From Kitasatospora azatica KCTC 9699 (GTDB lineage: Bacteria; Actinomycetota; Actinomycetes; Streptomycetales; Streptomycetaceae), in assembly GCF_000744785.1 (NCBI RefSeq), contig NZ_JQMO01000003.1, forward strand, positions 1,240,001-1,304,000: 64,000 bases of DNA, in the 5' to 3' direction. Both the position numbers and the translations under genes were made by a program. The notes under the pieces were generated by a model. That model had not been told where the DNA came from and did not search any database. It saw only the letters and a list, made by a program, of their open reading frames with translations. Positions 8,312 to 17,004 of this stretch are shown here, piece after piece (within the stretch, counting starts at the first letter, position 1; the number at the start of each line of letters is the position of its first letter).

Positions 8312-9373
8312 ATGCCACGCCGCTCTGCGACGATGCTCGCCGCCACCCTGACGCTCATAGCGCTGCTCTGCGTCTCCGTGCTGCTCCCGGTGCCGTACAC
8401 GCAGCTGAGCCCGGGACCGACGTACAACACGCTCGGCGTCCAGTCCGGGACCCCGGTGATCAGCATCTCGGGGCAGCAGACCTATCCGACCAGTGGTCAC
8501 CTCAACATGACCACGGTCCAGGTCACCGGTGCGAACTACCAGCCGAGCCTGGTCTCGGTCGTGGTCGGCTGGCTGCGGGACGACCAGCTGGTGGTGCCGC
8601 ACGACACGCTCTACCCCAAGGGCCAGACCGAGCAGCAGTCCGAGCAGCAGAACGCCGAGGAGTTCGCCTCCTCGCAGGACAGCGCCAAGACGGCCGCGCT
8701 GAACCAGCTCGGCTACCCGGTCGGCACCAAGCTGATCGTCGCCTCGGTGGTGGCCGGTGGGCCGAGCGAGGGCCGGCTGCACGCGGGTGACGAGATCATC
8801 GCGGTGGACGGCACCAAGGTCACCGACCCCACCCAGGTGGCGCCGCTGGTGACCAAGCACAAGCCGGGCGAGACGGTGGTCTTCACGGTGCGCTCCAAGG
8901 ACCCGACCGACGCCCTGGAGAAGCAGGTCCCGATCACCACCACCAAGGCCCCCGACTCCGACCGCGCGATGGTGGGCATCGTGCCCGGCACCACGCACAC
9001 CTTCCCGTTCACCATAGACATCGGGCTGCAGGACGTCGGCGGGCCGAGCGCCGGGCTGATGTTCGCCCTCGGCATCGTGGACAAGCTGACCCCGACCGAC
9101 CTGACCGGCGGCAAGTTCGTGGCCGGCACCGGGACGATCGACGACCACGGCAAGGTCGGGCCGATCGGCGGCATCTCGATGAAGGTGATCGCGGCCCGGG
9201 AGGCCGGCGCCCGCTACTTCTTCACCCCGAGCGAGAACTGCGCCGAGGCGGGCAAGAACACCCCGGACGGGCTGCGGCTGATCAAGGTGGACACGCTGGA
9301 CGACGCGCTCAAGGCGCTGGGCCAGGTCCGGGCCGGGCAGGACTCGGCACTGCCGTCCTGCCAGGCCTCGTAG
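8312..9373 (+). CDS. PDZ-domain Lon-type serine protease, membrane anchored (YlbL-like)
   Basis: 353 residues. The N-terminal membrane anchor (about 8-27, ATLTLIALLCVSVLLPVPY) is followed by an extracytoplasmic region, a PDZ domain (about 130-215) and a C-terminal Lon proteolytic domain with the Ser-Lys dyad: Ser in GGPSAGLMFALG (about 250) and Lys in GGISMKVIAA (about 293). The family resembles Bacillus YlbL. ATG at 8312 gives the canonical MPRRSATML start. There is no Shine-Dalgarno, but TACTGT ends 6 nt upstream, so a leaderless message is likely. An in-frame GTG exists at 8291. Confidence 0.88.
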   Translation: MPRRSATMLAATLTLIALLCVSVLLPVPYTQLSPGPTYNTLGVQSGTPVISISGQQTYPTSGHLNMTTVQVTGANYQPSLVSVVVGWLRDDQLVVPHDTLYPKGQTEQQSEQQNAEEFASSQDSAKTAALNQLGYPVGTKLIVASVVAGGPSEGRLHAGDEIIAVDGTKVTDPTQVAPLVTKHKPGETVVFTVRSKDPTDALEKQVPITTTKAPDSDRAMVGIVPGTTHTFPFTIDIGLQDVGGPSAGLMFALGIVDKLTPTDLTGGKFVAGTGTIDDHGKVGPIGGISMKVIAAREAGARYFFTPSENCAEAGKNTPDGLRLIKVDTLDDALKALGQVRAGQDSALPSCQAS

Positions 9374-9386
9374 GACTCGTCGTAGT

Positions 9387-9950
9387 TCAGGCGAAGGTCG
9401 CGAGCAGTGCCTTGGTCAGGCCCGGCACCAGGTCGGGGCCGGTCAGCACCTCGCGGGCGATGTCCTTCTCGCGCAGCCGCAGCGCCGTCTCGCGCTTGCC
9501 GTCGCGCAGCACGGCGGCGGTGATCCGGACCTCCTGACGGTCCGGGTGGTGGGCCACCCACTCGGCGATCTGCGCCTCGGTGGCGTTGGCCGGGCGGCTC
9601 TTCTCCGCGCCCGGCGGCAGCATCAGCCGCTCGACCACCAGTGCGCAGCCGGCCACCCCGGCCGGCCAGGCGATGGTGCCGAGGAACTCGTCCAGCGCCA
9701 TGCCGGCCGGCAGCTCGTCCTGCTCGACCGGGGTGAGCGAGCCGTCCTGCGAGGCGTCCAGTCCGAGCTGCCGGGCCACCGCCGGGTCGGTGCGGCGCAG
9801 TTGGGCGCTGTCGACCAGGGCGAACAGGCGGGCGGGCCGGTCCCAGCCGAGCCCGGCGACGTACTCGTCGATCTCCAGGGCGGCGCGGGTGAGCGGGGTG
9901 GCGGCCGGCGGCAGGCCGCCCTCGAGGGGGGTGTTCGGGGCATCGGACAT
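9387..9950 (-). CDS. PPA1309-family protein, unknown function
   Basis: 187 residues, soluble. It matches the actinobacterial PPA1309 family by its [20 protein letters not shown] start, [30 protein letters not shown] core and [18 protein letters not shown] strand (here [19 protein letters not shown]). The function is unknown. ATG chosen with GGAG just upstream; the open frame continues upstream without a family-like N-terminus. Convergent with the PDZ protease (13-nt gap) and divergent from the UPF0182 gene. Confidence 0.75.
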   Translation of the reverse strand: MSDAPNTPLEGGLPPAATPLTRAALEIDEYVAGLGWDRPARLFALVDSAQLRRTDPAVARQLGLDASQDGSLTPVEQDELPAGMALDEFLGTIAWPAGVAGCALVVERLMLPPGAEKSRPANATEAQIAEWVAHHPDRQEVRITAAVLRDGKRETALRLREKDIAREVLTGPDLVPGLTKALLATFA

Positions 9951-10122
9951 GGCTCCATCCTCACATGTCGCCGGGGCGCCGGGCCGCGCAGCGCACCGAG
10001 CCCGGTGGGAAGGTGCGAGGGCGGCTGGGAACTCGGTGCGAGGCTGGTTAAGTTGCTCTGGTGGGCTGCCGGCCCACCGGCGTTCACCCAGCCGCCCCGA
10101 CCACTCCAGCAGAGGTGCCGCC

Positions 10123-13008
10123 TTGGTATTCCAGATGCCCGACCGTGAAGGTCCGGCGTACCGTCCACGGGTCGGCCCGCCGTCGCGCCGCACTCGGGTC
10201 CTGCTGCTCACGCTGGGTGCGCTGGTCCTGCTCTTCCTGGCGTTCGTGCTGTTCGCGGGCTTCTGGACGGACTGGCTCTGGTTCAAGTCGGTGCACTACT
10301 CCTCGGTCTTCGCCACCGAGCTGTGGACCAAGGTCGGGCTGTTCGCGGTCTTCGGACTGCTGATGGCGGCGGTCGCCGCGCTGAACATCTGGCTGGCGTA
10401 CCGGCTGCGGCCGCCGCTGTCGGCCATGTCGGTGGAGCAGCAGAGCCTGGACCGCTACCGGATGGGCATCGCGCCGTTCCGCAAGTGGCTGGTGCTCGCG
10501 ATCGCGCTGCTGGTCGGGCTGATCGCGGGCGCGTCGGCGGCCGGGCAGTGGCGGCTGTGGCTGCTGTGGACCAACGCGAGCTCCTTCGGGGTGCGGGACA
10601 GTCAGTTCCACCTGGACGTCTCCTTCTACGCCTTCGACCTGCCCTGGTACGAGTTCCTGCTCGGCTTCGCGTTCAGCGCGGTGGTGGTCTCGGTGATCGC
10701 CGCGCTGCTGGTGCACTACCTCTACGGCGGCCTGCGGCTGCAGGGCCCCGGCCGGCGGGCCAGCGCCGGGGCGCAGGGGCACCTGGCGGTGCTGCTGGGC
10801 ATCTTCGTGCTGCTGAAGGCCGTCGCGTACTGGCTGGACCGGTACGCGCTGGCGGTGAAGAGCGGCTCCTTCAAGCGCGTCTCCGGCTACACCGGTCTGC
10901 GTTTCGTGGACGCCAACGCCTATCTGCCGGCCAAGACCATCCTGTTCTGCGTGGCGCTGATCTGCGCGCTGCTGTTCTTCCTGACCCCGGTGCGGCGGAC
11001 CTGGGCGCCGGCCCTGATCGGCTTCGGGCTGATGGCGCTCTCGGCGGTGCTGATCGGCGGGGTCTACCCGGCGATCGTGCAGCAGTTCCAGGTCAGGCCG
11101 AACGAGCAGGCCAAGGAGACGCCGTACATCAAGAAGAACATCGACGCGACCAGGCAGGCGTACGGCATCGCGGACAGCCAGACCATCCAGTACAGCCCGA
11201 ACAATACGGCGGACGCGCAGTCGCTGGCGCCGGACGCGCAGACCATCGCGGACATCCGGCTGCTCGACCCCAACATCGTCTCGCCGACCTTCCAGCAGCT
11301 CGAGCAGCAGCGCTCCTACTACGGCTTCCCGGGCACCCTGGACATCGACCGGTACGGTCCCAAGGCCGCCGCCCAGGACACCGTGCTCGGGCTGCGCGAG
11401 CTCAACCTCGACGGGGTGCAGCAGCGCAACTGGATCAACGACCACTTCAAGTACACCCACGGCTACGGCGCCGTGGCGGCCAAGGGCAACCAGGTCGACG
11501 ACCGCGGCCAGCCGGTCTTCACCGAGTCGGGCCTGCCGGCCGGCGGATCGCTCGGCGACTACGAGCAGCGGATCTACTTCGGCGAGAAGACCGACACCTA
11601 CGCGATCGTCGGCGGCACCAATCGGGAGATCGACTACACCTCCGACAGCGGTCTGCAGACCTCCCAGTACGGGGGCGGCGGCGGGGTCTCGCTGGACAAC
11701 CCGGTCACCCGGGCCGCCTACGCGGTGAAGTTCGCCGAGCCGCAGTTCCTCTACTCCGGGGCGATCAGCAACGGCGCCAAGGTGCTGTACGACCGCACGC
11801 CCAAGGAGCGGGTGGAGAAGGTCGCGCCCTGGCTGGCGATCGACGGCGACCCCTACCCGGTGGTGCAGGACGGCCACCTGGTCTGGGTGCTGGACGGCTA
11901 CACCACCTCGGACGGGTACCCGTTCTCCTCCAAGACCACGCTGGGTACCGCGACCAAGGACTCGCTCACCGACCAGCGCGGCGGTGTGCTCACCCCCAGC
12001 AACCAGGTCAACTACATCCGCAACTCGGTCAAGGCCACGGTGGACGCCTACACCGGCGAGGTGACGCTCTATCAGTGGGACGACAGCGACCCGGTGCTGA
12101 GGACCTGGATGAAGGCCTTCCCGGGGACGGTGGAGCCGAGGAGCGCGATCCCGGCCACGCTGCTCCCGCACCTGCGCTACCCGCAGGACCTGTTCAAGGT
12201 GCAGCGCGACCTGCTGGGCATGTACCACATGACCGACCCGAACTCCTTCTTCAACGGCACCGACATCTGGCAGGTGCCGGTCGACCCGACCAGTGAGTCC
12301 AAGCAGGTCCAGCCGCCGTACTACCTGACGCTGCGGATGCCCGACCCGGCGGCCACCGACGCCGCCTTCTCGCTCACCAGCAGCTTCGTGCCCGGCGCGC
12401 GCGAGAACCTGGCGGCCTTCATGGCGGTGGACTCCGACCCGGGCCCCGACTACGGGAAGATCCGGCTGCTCAGGGTGCCGAGCAGCGACTCCAGCACGCC
12501 CGGCCCCAACCAGGTGCAGGCGAAGTTCAACTCCCGCCCGGACGTGGCCACCACGCTGAACCTGATCAAGAACGGCGGCGACTCGGACATCGAGTACGGC
12601 AACCTGCTGACCCTGCCGGTCGGCGGCGGCTTCCTGAACGTCGAACCGGTCTACGTGAAGGCGCGCGGAGCCAAGTACCCGGTGCTGCAGAAGGTGCTGG
12701 CGGTGTACGGGACGGACAACGTCGCCTTCGAGAACACTCTGGACGCGACGCTGAAGCAGCTGTTCAACGGCGCCGCGGTGGGCGCCACCGGGACGGCGCC
12801 AAGCGGCGGCAACCCGCCCTCGGGCGGCACCGGCACGCCGTCGGGCAGCATCGACCCGGCGCTGAAGCAGGCCCTGGACGCGATCCAGAAGGCCTACACG
12901 GACAGTCAGAACGCCTTCAAGGCAGGCGACTGGACGGCCTACGGCGCGGCGCAGAAGGCGCTGCAGGACGCGATCAACGCGGCCGCTGCCGCCGAGCACA
13001 AGCCCTGA
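10123..13008 (+). CDS. UPF0182-family large membrane protein
   Basis: 961 residues. About seven transmembrane helices lie in the first 330 residues (for example [20 protein letters not shown], then [20 protein letters not shown]). A long extracytoplasmic domain follows, and the last 70 residues are a Gly/Pro/Ser linker plus an Ala/Lys helix. Family hallmarks: [17 protein letters not shown] and [11 protein letters not shown]. Function unknown. AGAGG is 7 nt from TTG at 10123 (TTGGTATTCCAG), so this TTG is a better start than the internal ATG at 10135. A terminator follows the stop. Confidence 0.88.
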   Translation: MVFQMPDREGPAYRPRVGPPSRRTRVLLLTLGALVLLFLAFVLFAGFWTDWLWFKSVHYSSVFATELWTKVGLFAVFGLLMAAVAALNIWLAYRLRPPLSAMSVEQQSLDRYRMGIAPFRKWLVLAIALLVGLIAGASAAGQWRLWLLWTNASSFGVRDSQFHLDVSFYAFDLPWYEFLLGFAFSAVVVSVIAALLVHYLYGGLRLQGPGRRASAGAQGHLAVLLGIFVLLKAVAYWLDRYALAVKSGSFKRVSGYTGLRFVDANAYLPAKTILFCVALICALLFFLTPVRRTWAPALIGFGLMALSAVLIGGVYPAIVQQFQVRPNEQAKETPYIKKNIDATRQAYGIADSQTIQYSPNNTADAQSLAPDAQTIADIRLLDPNIVSPTFQQLEQQRSYYGFPGTLDIDRYGPKAAAQDTVLGLRELNLDGVQQRNWINDHFKYTHGYGAVAAKGNQVDDRGQPVFTESGLPAGGSLGDYEQRIYFGEKTDTYAIVGGTNREIDYTSDSGLQTSQYGGGGGVSLDNPVTRAAYAVKFAEPQFLYSGAISNGAKVLYDRTPKERVEKVAPWLAIDGDPYPVVQDGHLVWVLDGYTTSDGYPFSSKTTLGTATKDSLTDQRGGVLTPSNQVNYIRNSVKATVDAYTGEVTLYQWDDSDPVLRTWMKAFPGTVEPRSAIPATLLPHLRYPQDLFKVQRDLLGMYHMTDPNSFFNGTDIWQVPVDPTSESKQVQPPYYLTLRMPDPAATDAAFSLTSSFVPGARENLAAFMAVDSDPGPDYGKIRLLRVPSSDSSTPGPNQVQAKFNSRPDVATTLNLIKNGGDSDIEYGNLLTLPVGGGFLNVEPVYVKARGAKYPVLQKVLAVYGTDNVAFENTLDATLKQLFNGAAVGATGTAPSGGNPPSGGTGTPSGSIDPALKQALDAIQKAYTDSQNAFKAGDWTAYGAAQKALQDAINAAAAAEHKP

Positions 13009-13015
13009 GCTGCGG

Positions 13016-13052
13016 CGCTGCGCACACCATCGAACCGGTGGTGTGCGCAGCG
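13016..13052 (+). terminator. terminator after UPF0182 gene
   Basis: 14-bp perfect stem CGCTGCGCACACCA (13016-13029) paired with 13039-13052, 9-nt loop, just after the stop codon at 13008. Confidence 0.75.
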
Positions 13053-13087
13053 GCCTCCGTGATCGTGCTATGGTTGGGACACAACGA

Positions 13088-13161
13088 CGCGGGGTGGAGC
13101 AGCTCGGTAGCTCGCTGGGCTCATAACCCAGAGGTCGCAGGTTCAAATCCTGTCCCCGCTA
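13088..13161 (+). tRNA. initiator tRNA-fMet (CAT)
   Basis: 74-nt cloverleaf. Anticodon loop CTCATAA lies on a stem with three consecutive G:C pairs (GGG/CCC), and there is no Watson-Crick pair at 1-72 (C1 opposite U72): both are initiator hallmarks. D-loop GCTCGGTAGCTC and T-arm GCAGGTTCAAATCCTGT are standard. The 3' CCA is not encoded. A 15-bp hairpin follows. Confidence 0.95.
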
Positions 13162-13169
13162 CTCAGGTT

Positions 13170-13203
13170 GAAGGCCCGGATTCCCATCGGAATCCGGGCC
13201 TTC
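13170..13203 (+). terminator. terminator after tRNA-fMet
   Basis: Perfect 15-bp stem (13170-13184 with 13189-13203) and CATC loop, 8 nt after the mature tRNA end. Confidence 0.85.
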
Positions 13204-13248
13204 GGCGTTCCCGGATCCCGGCGGCCCGCTTTTCGTCATGGACACCTC

Positions 13249-13278
13249 TTGACGCCGACTTTGGTCTAGTCCACCGTG
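13249..13278 (+). promoter_or_regulatory. DasR/chitinase-box-like operator and promoter of the SARP gene
   Basis: TTGAC-N6-TTTGGTCTAGTCCAC. TGGTCTAGTCCA differs at one base from the DasR core TGGTCTAGACCA and also resembles the direct-repeat elements of Streptomyces chitinase promoters. TAGTCC inside it lies 5 nt from the GTG at 13278, so it could be the -10 of a leaderless message. The identical module recurs before the first chitinase at 15269. Confidence 0.7.
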
Positions 13279-15191
13279 TGGCAATGGAATCGGGGGGCGC
13301 GGCCGGACCGCTGCGCTACGAGCTGCTCGGGCCGCTGCGGGTGCGGCGCGCCGGCGAGCCGGTGGACGCCGGTCCCGCGATGCAGCGGGCGGTGCTGGCG
13401 GTGCTGCTGCTGAGTGCGGGCGAGCCGGTGGTGCGCGAGCAGATCGTGCAGGCCGTCTGGGGGACCAGGGCCGGCCCGAACGCGCCCGGCCTGGTCGCCA
13501 CCTACGTCTCGCGGCTGCGCCGGGTGCTGGACCCGGATCGGCCCCGACGCACCCTCGGCGGGGTGTTGGCCACTCGTGGCGCCGCCTACCGGCTCGCCGT
13601 CGAACCCGGCGAGCTGGATCTGCACACCTTCGAAGCCGCCCGGGCCAGGGCCCGCACCCAACGCGCGGAGGGCTCACCGGCTCGGGCGCTCGACACGCTG
13701 GACCAGGCACTCGGGCTGTGGCGCGGCGCCGGACTCGACGGGCTGCCGGGACCCTTCGCCGCCCTGCACCGCGGGCGGTTGGCCGAACTGCGCCTGGCCA
13801 CCTCCGAGGAGCGGTTCGAGCTGGCCCTGCTGCTCGGGCAGCACCACGAGGTGGTCGCCGAACTGGGCCTGCTGGCGGCCGCCCACCCGCTCCGCGAGCG
13901 GCTGCGCGCACTGCTGATGCTCGCGCTCCACCGGGCCGGTCGGCAGGGCGAGGCGCTCGCGGTCTACACGCAGACCCGACAGGCTCTGATCACCAGTCAG
14001 GGACTCGAGCCTGGGCGGGAGTTGGAGGAGTTGCAGCAGCGGATCCTGCGTGGTGACCCGGCCCTGGAGCTCGGCGTGCCGCCGACCGTGCTGCGCACGC
14101 TCTGCCTGCCGGCCCAACTCCCGTCCGATCTCTCGGACTTCACCGGAAGAACCGCAGAGCTTCGGACGCTGGCCCGACTCCTGGGTGGCGGCACCGGCAA
14201 CGCCGAGAACGGTCGCAGCGGTGCCGGCCGGTGGCTCGGCGCGGTGCCGGTGGTCGTGCTCAGCGGGCCACCGGGGGTGGGCAAGACCGCGCTCGCCGTG
14301 CACGCCGCACACCGGCTGCGCGAACGGTTCCCGGACGGCCAGCTGTTCGCCGCGCTGCACGAGCCCGACGGGCGGCCCGGAGAGGCGGGCGCGCTGCTCG
14401 GGCGGCTGCTCGCCGACCTCGGCGTCGAAGCCCGGGACCTGCCGGTGGAGACCGAGCGGCGGGCCGCGTTGCTGCGTTCGGTCAGCTCGGGCCGCCGGCT
14501 GCTGCTGGTGCTGGACGACGCCGCCGACGCGGGGCAGGTGGCGGCGCTGCTGCCGGGCTCGCCGAGCTGTGCGGTGCTGGTCACCGCGCGCGGGCGGCCG
14601 ACCGTGCTGCCCGGGGCCCGGGCGATCGCGCTGGACGCGCTCGGCCCGCAGGAGGCGCGCCGGCTCTGGCGCCGGCTGCTCGCGGACGGGCCGCCGGGCG
14701 GCGGTGCGGCGTCGGCCGCGGACGAGGCCGCGGTGCTGGCGGTCTGCGCCGGTCTGCCGCTGGCGCTGCGCGCGGCCGCCACCCGGGTGGCGGCCCGGCC
14801 CGGTCTCGGCCTCGGGCCGGTGGCGGCGCGACTGCTGGACGGGCGCCGAAGACTGGCCGAACTCAGCCCGGGCGGTCGCGGGTTGGCGCAGGCGCTGGCC
14901 TCGGCCGAGACCCGGCTGCGCCGGACGCCGGACGGCCCTGCGGCCGTCGAGCTGCTGCGGCGGCTGAGCGCGCTCGGGCCGGACGGGCTCGACCCGCTGC
15001 CGCCGGACCTCCCCGAGGAGTTGCTCGATCGGCTGGCCGAGTACGGTCTGGTGGGGACGGCGCCCGACGGCCGGTACCGGATGCACCCGTTGATCGCCCT
15101 GATCGGGCGAGCCCCGGATGGACGGGGAATGGAATCCGGATGTCACCACCCGTTCTCCGAGGCTTCGCCCGACCGGTCTGACCAGCCCTGA
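13278..15191 (+). CDS. SARP-family regulator with NB-ARC ATPase domain (AfsR-like)
   Basis: 637 residues from GTG 13278 (635 from ATG 13284). Order: OmpR-type winged helix (about 10-95, LRYELLGPLRVRRAGEPVD), BTAD (about 100-245, ending ALITSQGLEPGRELEELQQRIL), then an NB-ARC domain with Walker A GPPGVGKTA (about 330) and Walker B LLLVLDDAAD. It stops after the winged-helix-like YRMHPLIALIG and lacks the TPR tail of AfsR. No Shine-Dalgarno precedes either start; the operator-like box is immediately upstream. Its shared box with the chitinase gene suggests it belongs to the chitin response, either as a DasR target or as the activator of the chitinases. Confidence 0.85.
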   Translation: MAMESGGAAGPLRYELLGPLRVRRAGEPVDAGPAMQRAVLAVLLLSAGEPVVREQIVQAVWGTRAGPNAPGLVATYVSRLRRVLDPDRPRRTLGGVLATRGAAYRLAVEPGELDLHTFEAARARARTQRAEGSPARALDTLDQALGLWRGAGLDGLPGPFAALHRGRLAELRLATSEERFELALLLGQHHEVVAELGLLAAAHPLRERLRALLMLALHRAGRQGEALAVYTQTRQALITSQGLEPGRELEELQQRILRGDPALELGVPPTVLRTLCLPAQLPSDLSDFTGRTAELRTLARLLGGGTGNAENGRSGAGRWLGAVPVVVLSGPPGVGKTALAVHAAHRLRERFPDGQLFAALHEPDGRPGEAGALLGRLLADLGVEARDLPVETERRAALLRSVSSGRRLLLVLDDAADAGQVAALLPGSPSCAVLVTARGRPTVLPGARAIALDALGPQEARRLWRRLLADGPPGGGAASAADEAAVLAVCAGLPLALRAAATRVAARPGLGLGPVAARLLDGRRRLAELSPGGRGLAQALASAETRLRRTPDGPAAVELLRRLSALGPDGLDPLPPDLPEELLDRLAEYGLVGTAPDGRYRMHPLIALIGRAPDGRGMESGCHHPFSEASPDRSDQP

Positions 15192-15268
15192 TGGCAATCG
15201 GGCCGACCTTGCGTCAGGTCCGCCGGGCTGCCTCGGGCGCCCGGCTGTCGCCGGTCCGTCAGCTCCCC

Positions 15269-15298
15269 TTGACCGGCTATTTGGTCTAGTCCACTCTG
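15269..15298 (+). promoter_or_regulatory. second copy of the DasR/chitinase-box-like module
   Basis: TTGAC-N6-TTTGGTCTAGTCCAC, the same arrangement as at 13249, located about 100 nt before the first chitinase start. It is the only other occurrence of GGTCTAG that I found in the window. Confidence 0.75.
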
Positions 15299-15395
15299 AG
15301 TCCGCCCCGGCAGCGGCGCAGCAACCCGTGCCGGTGGTGTACCGCTCCCTGCCGCCCGCATCCAGCCGTCAAGCGCCGATTCGAGGAGCAGAACC

Positions 15396-16964
15396 GTGCA
15401 CCGTGCGACCAGACAGACCCAGAGAAGACCCGACCGGGCCGAGCGGCCGAAGTCGGGCGTCCGCATGGCGGTGGCCTCGGCAGCGGCCCTCGCCGCGACC
15501 GCGAGCGGCACCCTGCTGCTCGCCACCGGCGGCAGCGCCAGCGCCGATGTCGCCAACCTGCTGCAGAACCCCGGCTTCGAATCCGGCAGCCTGGCCGGCT
15601 GGACCTGTAGCGCCGGCTCCGGCGCCACCGTCACCAGCCCGGTGCACAGCGGGAGTCACGCCCTGCAGGCGACCCCGGCCGGCTCGGACAACGCCCAGTG
15701 CACCCAGCGGGTCTCGGTGCTGCCCAACTCGACCTACACGCTCAGCGGTTGGGTCCAGGGCAACTACGTGTACCTGGGCGACAGCGGGACGGGTGGCACC
15801 GACACCTCCAACTGGAGCACCAGCTCCGCCTGGAACCAGTTGAAGACCAGCTTCACCACCGGTGCGTCCACCACCAGCGTGACCATCTATCTGCACGGCT
15901 GGTACGGCACCGGCGCGTACTACGCCGACGACCTGGTACTGAGCGGGCCCGGCGGGCCGACCCCGACCTCGACCGGGAGCCCCACCCCGACGCCGACTCC
16001 CACCCCGACGCCGACCCCGACGCCCACGCCGACCCCGACCCCCACGCCCACCCCCACGGGTCCTGGTGGCGGGAGCAAGCACAAGCTCACCGGCTACTGG
16101 CAGGACTTCGACAACGGCGCCACCGACCAGCGGATCAGCGATGTCAACGCGGCCTACGACATCATCGCGGTGGCCTTCGCCGATGCCACCAGCACGCCCG
16201 GCGCGATCAGCTTCACGCTGGACAGCACCCTCTCCGGCAAGCTGGGCGGCTACACCGACGCCCAGTTCAAGGCGGACATCGCGGCCAAGCACGCGGCCGG
16301 CAAGAAGGTGGTCATCTCGGTCGGCGGCCAGAACGGCACCATCTCGGTCAGCGACTCGACCTCGGCCGCCAACTTCGCCAACAGCGCCTACGCGCTGATC
16401 CAGCAGTACGGCTTCGACGGCGTCGACATCGACCTGGAAAACGGCGTCAGCTCCACCTACATGGGCCAGGCGCTGCACTCGCTGGCGGCGAAGGCGGGCA
16501 GTGGCTTCGTGCTCACCATGGCGCCACAGACCATCGACATGCAGTCCACCGGCACCGAGTACTTCAAGCTGGCGCTGAACACCAGGGACATCCTCACCCT
16601 GGTCAACACCCAGTACTACAACTCCGGTTCGATGAACGGCTGCGACGGCAACGTCTACGCCGAGGGCGGCGTGGACTTCCTGACCGCGCTGGCCTGCATC
16701 CAGCTGAAGGGCGGTCTGGCGCCGAGCCAGGTGGGCCTCGGCCTGCCGGCCTCCACCCGCGCGGCGGGCAGCGGCTATGTCTCCCCGAGCACCGTGAACA
16801 ACGCCTTGGACTGCCTCGCGAGCGGTCTGAACTGCGGCTCCTTCAAGCCTTCCACGACCTGGCCGGGCATCGGCGGTGCGATGACCTGGTCGACCAACTG
16901 GGATGCCAGCAACGGCAATTCCTTCGCAAGCTCGGTCGGCGGCCACCTGCACGGCATGCCGTAG
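15396..16964 (+). CDS. secreted GH18 chitinase with N-terminal carbohydrate-binding module
   Basis: 522 residues. Basic N-terminus and hydrophobic signal region (about 24-51, ending GGSASADVANL), then a beta-sandwich CBM (about 52-188, NPGFESGSLAGWTC to YYADDLVLSG). A (Pro-Thr)n linker (about 190-223) leads to a GH18 barrel with the catalytic DxxDxDxE motif D341, D344, D346, E348 (FDGVDIDLEN). GH18 enzymes hydrolyse chitin by substrate-assisted retention. GTG start with AGGAG about 9 nt upstream. The second chitinase begins 40 nt after its stop, so they are probably co-transcribed from the 15269 promoter. Confidence 0.93.
   Translation: MHRATRQTQRRPDRAERPKSGVRMAVASAAALAATASGTLLLATGGSASADVANLLQNPGFESGSLAGWTCSAGSGATVTSPVHSGSHALQATPAGSDNAQCTQRVSVLPNSTYTLSGWVQGNYVYLGDSGTGGTDTSNWSTSSAWNQLKTSFTTGASTTSVTIYLHGWYGTGAYYADDLVLSGPGGPTPTSTGSPTPTPTPTPTPTPTPTPTPTPTPTPTGPGGGSKHKLTGYWQDFDNGATDQRISDVNAAYDIIAVAFADATSTPGAISFTLDSTLSGKLGGYTDAQFKADIAAKHAAGKKVVISVGGQNGTISVSDSTSAANFANSAYALIQQYGFDGVDIDLENGVSSTYMGQALHSLAAKAGSGFVLTMAPQTIDMQSTGTEYFKLALNTRDILTLVNTQYYNSGSMNGCDGNVYAEGGVDFLTALACIQLKGGLAPSQVGLGLPASTRAAGSGYVSPSTVNNALDCLASGLNCGSFKPSTTWPGIGGAMTWSTNWDASNGNSFASSVGGHLHGMP
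15961..16064 (+). repeat. Pro-Thr linker repeat of chitinase 1
   Basis: Imperfect tandem of six-base CCCACS/CCGACS units encoding a (PT)n linker between the CBM and GH18 domains. It is nearly the same DNA as the linker of the second chitinase (18516-18658), giving two slippage- and recombination-prone tracts 2.5 kb apart. Confidence 0.8.
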
Positions 16965-17004
16965 ACCGGATCTCTCACCCCCACACAGAGAGAAGAGAAA
17001 CCGA

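Noticed and set aside
9951..10286. N-terminal extension of the PPA1309 gene and of the UPF0182 gene across their shared upstream region
   Set aside because: The two frames overlap antisense here and neither translation resembles its family; AGAGG-TTG at 10123 and GGAG-ATG at 9950 give better starts.
13088..13203. tRNA-fMet as the attachment site of an integrated element carrying the chitinase cassette
   Set aside because: No integrase, no second copy of the tRNA 3' end found downstream, and the DNA composition does not change.
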